Of a stretch of DNA of 64,000 bases, positions 61,560-64,000 are shown piece after piece. The notes beneath the pieces were generated by a model. The model saw only the letters and a program-made list of their open reading frames with translations, searched no databases and had not been told where the DNA came from. Positions within the stretch are counted from its first letter, which is position 1; each line of letters starts with the position of its first letter. A program made the translations under genes and the position numbers. The stretch comes from Dryas octopetala. Lineage: Eukaryota > Streptophyta > Magnoliopsida > Rosales > Rosaceae. The stretch is taken from positions 3,226,501 through 3,290,500 of the forward strand of contig OY992839.1 in the NCBI GenBank assembly GCA_963921425.1, given 5' to 3'.

Positions 61560-64000
61560 CTGCAAGTTGATGCATATAATGTGCTGACTGAGGAGCCAGA
61601 ATTTTATGCTAATGGCAGAATATTTGGCTTCACCATTATGTATGAAGCTGCAAATGCAGAGAAGTTTCGTAAGAGAAAAAGGCTTATCACCCCGGAACTC
61701 ACGTTTCAAGATAGTCCAAAGGTTTACTACTTGTGCTTACTTGCTTCTTTTTAGTTATGCTTATAGCAATTTGCATTATGTTTTTTGATGAGAAGGTTAA
61801 TGCACCAAGTAAAATTAATGGTTTATGGGCTGACACTTATCTTGATTATCAAGATAATCTCATATTTCTTTATAAACGTTTATAGTGGGAAAGTTATGTC
61901 TTACTAGTGATTCGACTCCACAGTTAGGTGGAAATGGGATTCTTACAATGCACCTTCCCATGTATTTGATTGTTGAGTAACTAAGGTAGATTTAACCCTG
62001 CAACTAATATCATCTAGAAAAAAAGTATACAAATTTTATCAGCATCAATTGTGGGTTAGCACTTCATGGGTTATGTTTCATATTATGAATCTCACCCTTC
62101 TATTATTTTTCCTAATAGTAGGAAGCATACCTATGTAAGCTGCAAGGCTGTTCTATTTCCAATGCAGAAGCTCACTGCTCCTGGCTTCTCAAATTTTAAA
62201 GTTAGTCCTTTTATTGGGGAGGATTCCTTGAAATGTACTTGCTTGGGGTCTTTAGTAGGCTCTGATGGCGCAACAGCCTCTGATTGGGTACCTGTTGTTG
62301 ATCAAGTGCTTCTGATGGCCAGTGTATTTCTCACATATATGGCTGGAGTAATTCCTGGTCACAACTCTAGTCCAACTTTTCGAAAGGATATCTCCAATGA
62401 CAATGTGGTTCCTGAAACCTCAACCGCTTCTGGTAGGTAAGGGTAAGCATGTCAAAAGTTTGAAGGTTGAATTCTGTGTCCTTCTTAAATTATTTCTGGG
62501 TAAATGACATGAGTGCCCATTGGAGATTTACCCCTGGATTTCACCCTCCAGCCTTATTCTCAATGGGGATTAGTGCCATCAAGCCCGAAAGCTATTGGCA
62601 TTGAGCTGTGTTTTTTCCAAATGGATGATAAATTTTCTTATTTAAAGATGCTTTTTTTTTTAGTTAGTTGATGTGTATTTTCTGTAATTGCAGTGAAACA
62701 AAGAAGGATGACTCAGCAAATTCAGGTTATGCCTTGGATGCAGTGAAAAGGAAACTTTTAGATTCTCTTGAAGCTTTTGAACGTGGAGGTAATTTGGGAA
62801 ACAGGGTCCTTGAACATGAAGGAAATAGTACAAAGCGACCTTTAAGTTTGAATGCTGTTGCTGACGGTCCAAGATTAAGATTGCTTTGGGCATCATTTCA
62901 ACGAATTGAGGAAGAGGTAAGTACTACCTCCTCTGTCATGCTTTGCTTTGGTTACTTTGCTATAATTTTTTTTTATCCTCTTTCTTTTCTAAGAAAAATA
63001 TTGCATTTCACTTAATTGAACAAGCCCTGTTTCAGTTTTGAAAGTGCTATTGGGAAAAAAGTTTTCTTCTTTTTCATTTTTTCATGTACTTGCAAGATAA
63101 ATAAGAATTCTTTGCTTTTCCTCTTTTATTCATAATAATTGATTGATACAAAGTTATGCTAATTTCCTTTATATATATATATATATATTTTCTTTGCATG
63201 TGATCTAACTAAGTCAAACAGATGCGTCTATAAAGGAGCTATTTTCATACATGTCCATATTGGTTGCAAATAGTAAACATAATTATCTGATATTTTTTGT
63301 TTCTTCAAGGAAAACCTTCTATAAAGGAGCTATTTTCATATATGTCCATAGTGGATGCTGATAACAAACATATTAGGATTAGATAGTTTTGAGTTTCTTG
63401 AGTTATATTTTAATGTGCTGATAATATTTCTCTAATATTTGTTTTATAGGTCAATAATATCACAAATTCTGAAACTTCTAACTTGGATGATTGCTTGACG
63501 GATTTTTCTGCTGTTATACGAAAGTCCTGTCAGCCTGTATGCATGAACTGGCTAGAAACGGAACTTCATGTTTTAAACAGCAAGCCTAACAAGGTATTTT
63601 GGATTAATTATGTTTCCCTCTATATTTTTGCTGCAAGCACATTTAGATAAAATTCTCTTATTCTGCAATCCATTCTGGTCAGGCACTTGTTTTGCTGATG
63701 GATGAAAAGTTAAATGGAGACAACACTGTTTTACAGAACATCAAGAACTCAGGCAAGGCGGATCTTTATGCAGAATTAATGTGCTTTCTCAGTTTTGGTT
63801 CTCTCAGGTAAGTTCAGTTATGATTGTCTATTATCTTGGCTTTGTTGTTCACAACTGGTCAACTAATCATCAGGCTTCTGCCATGTTTGCAAATATGACA
63901 ATGTTTGAATTCTTATCTTGGCATTTCAGAATTCTTCCGCAAATCTAGATTCTACAGCTTTGCAAGATATGATTTTCTTAGCTTCAGTCAATGGAAGCAA
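61560..64000 (+). CDS. Unidentified multi-exon gene, incomplete at both ends
   Basis: I cannot name the family. Exons that join in consistent phase are 61560-61721, 62168-62436, 62694-62916, 63450-63593 and 63683-63807; another probably begins near 63951 and runs out of the window. The protein reads LQVDAYNVLTEEPEFYANGR, then KLTAPGFSNFKVSPFIGED, a hydrophobic QVLLMASVFLTYMAGVIPG (possible membrane or buried helix), KRKLLDSLEAFERGG, LRLLWASFQRIEEE, LDDCLTDFSAVIRKS and ALVLLMDEKLNGDNTVL. The composition (Leu-rich helices) suggests a helical-repeat or scaffold protein. The start codon lies upstream of 61560, because a stop in frame directly precedes the acceptor. Confidence 0.65.

Overview
The window is nuclear DNA of a flowering plant, almost certainly a eudicot. 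The evidence is AT-rich intergenic sequence, many short GT-AG introns, plant-only gene families (KIB/DUF295 F-box, DUF1644, SDI-type TPR, plastid-targeted proteins), an intron-bearing elongator tRNA-Met, and plant DNA transposons (CACTA, Mutator-like and foldback MITEs). A rosid such as a member of the Rosaceae would fit, but nothing here proves it. All gene models were spliced by eye from reading frame, GT-AG sites and family knowledge; there is no transcript evidence.

Left part (1-17.9 kb): LSM5 (minus), a 466-bp Mutator-like MITE, a DUF1644 zinc-finger gene with a long 5' leader, an uncharacterised 288-aa basic protein, a solo end of a second Mutator-like family, an intronless F-box/kelch gene and an intronless KIB-type F-box gene (minus).

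Middle-left (18.4-24.2 kb): a 3.7-kb satellite-like array whose copies step by 157, 179 or 201 bp, interrupted by a young 152-bp foldback MITE. It abuts a truncated second copy of the KIB F-box gene. Rearranged flanking duplications and a separate array of about 106-bp units follow.

Centre (24.8-40.7 kb): four housekeeping or metabolic genes: an ALBA-domain RNA/DNA-binding protein with a YERG/RGG repeat tail, an SDI-type (sulfur-deficiency-induced) TPR protein, pantothenate synthetase (last step of vitamin B5 synthesis) and a VAMP72-type R-SNARE (minus, convergent with pantothenate synthetase).

Centre-right (41.9-52.9 kb): a 497-bp Mutator-type foldback element, then an apparent 10.3-kb CACTA transposon with matching 12-bp termini, a 3-bp target duplication and subterminal repeats. 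Only a scrap of a transposase-associated exon is left. The element carries spliced-looking fragments of several host genes: the beta-glucosidase 5' end, a RETICULATA/DUF3411 exon, a duplicated Raf-like kinase exon and a Gly/Pro-rich exon. It is the most interesting object in the window.

Right part (54-64 kb): a small plastid-targeted protein resembling the uncharacterised At4g13200 family, the nucleolar GTPase nucleostemin-like 1 (minus, 9 exons), an elongator tRNA-Met gene with an 11-nt intron, and an unidentified multi-exon gene that runs off the end.
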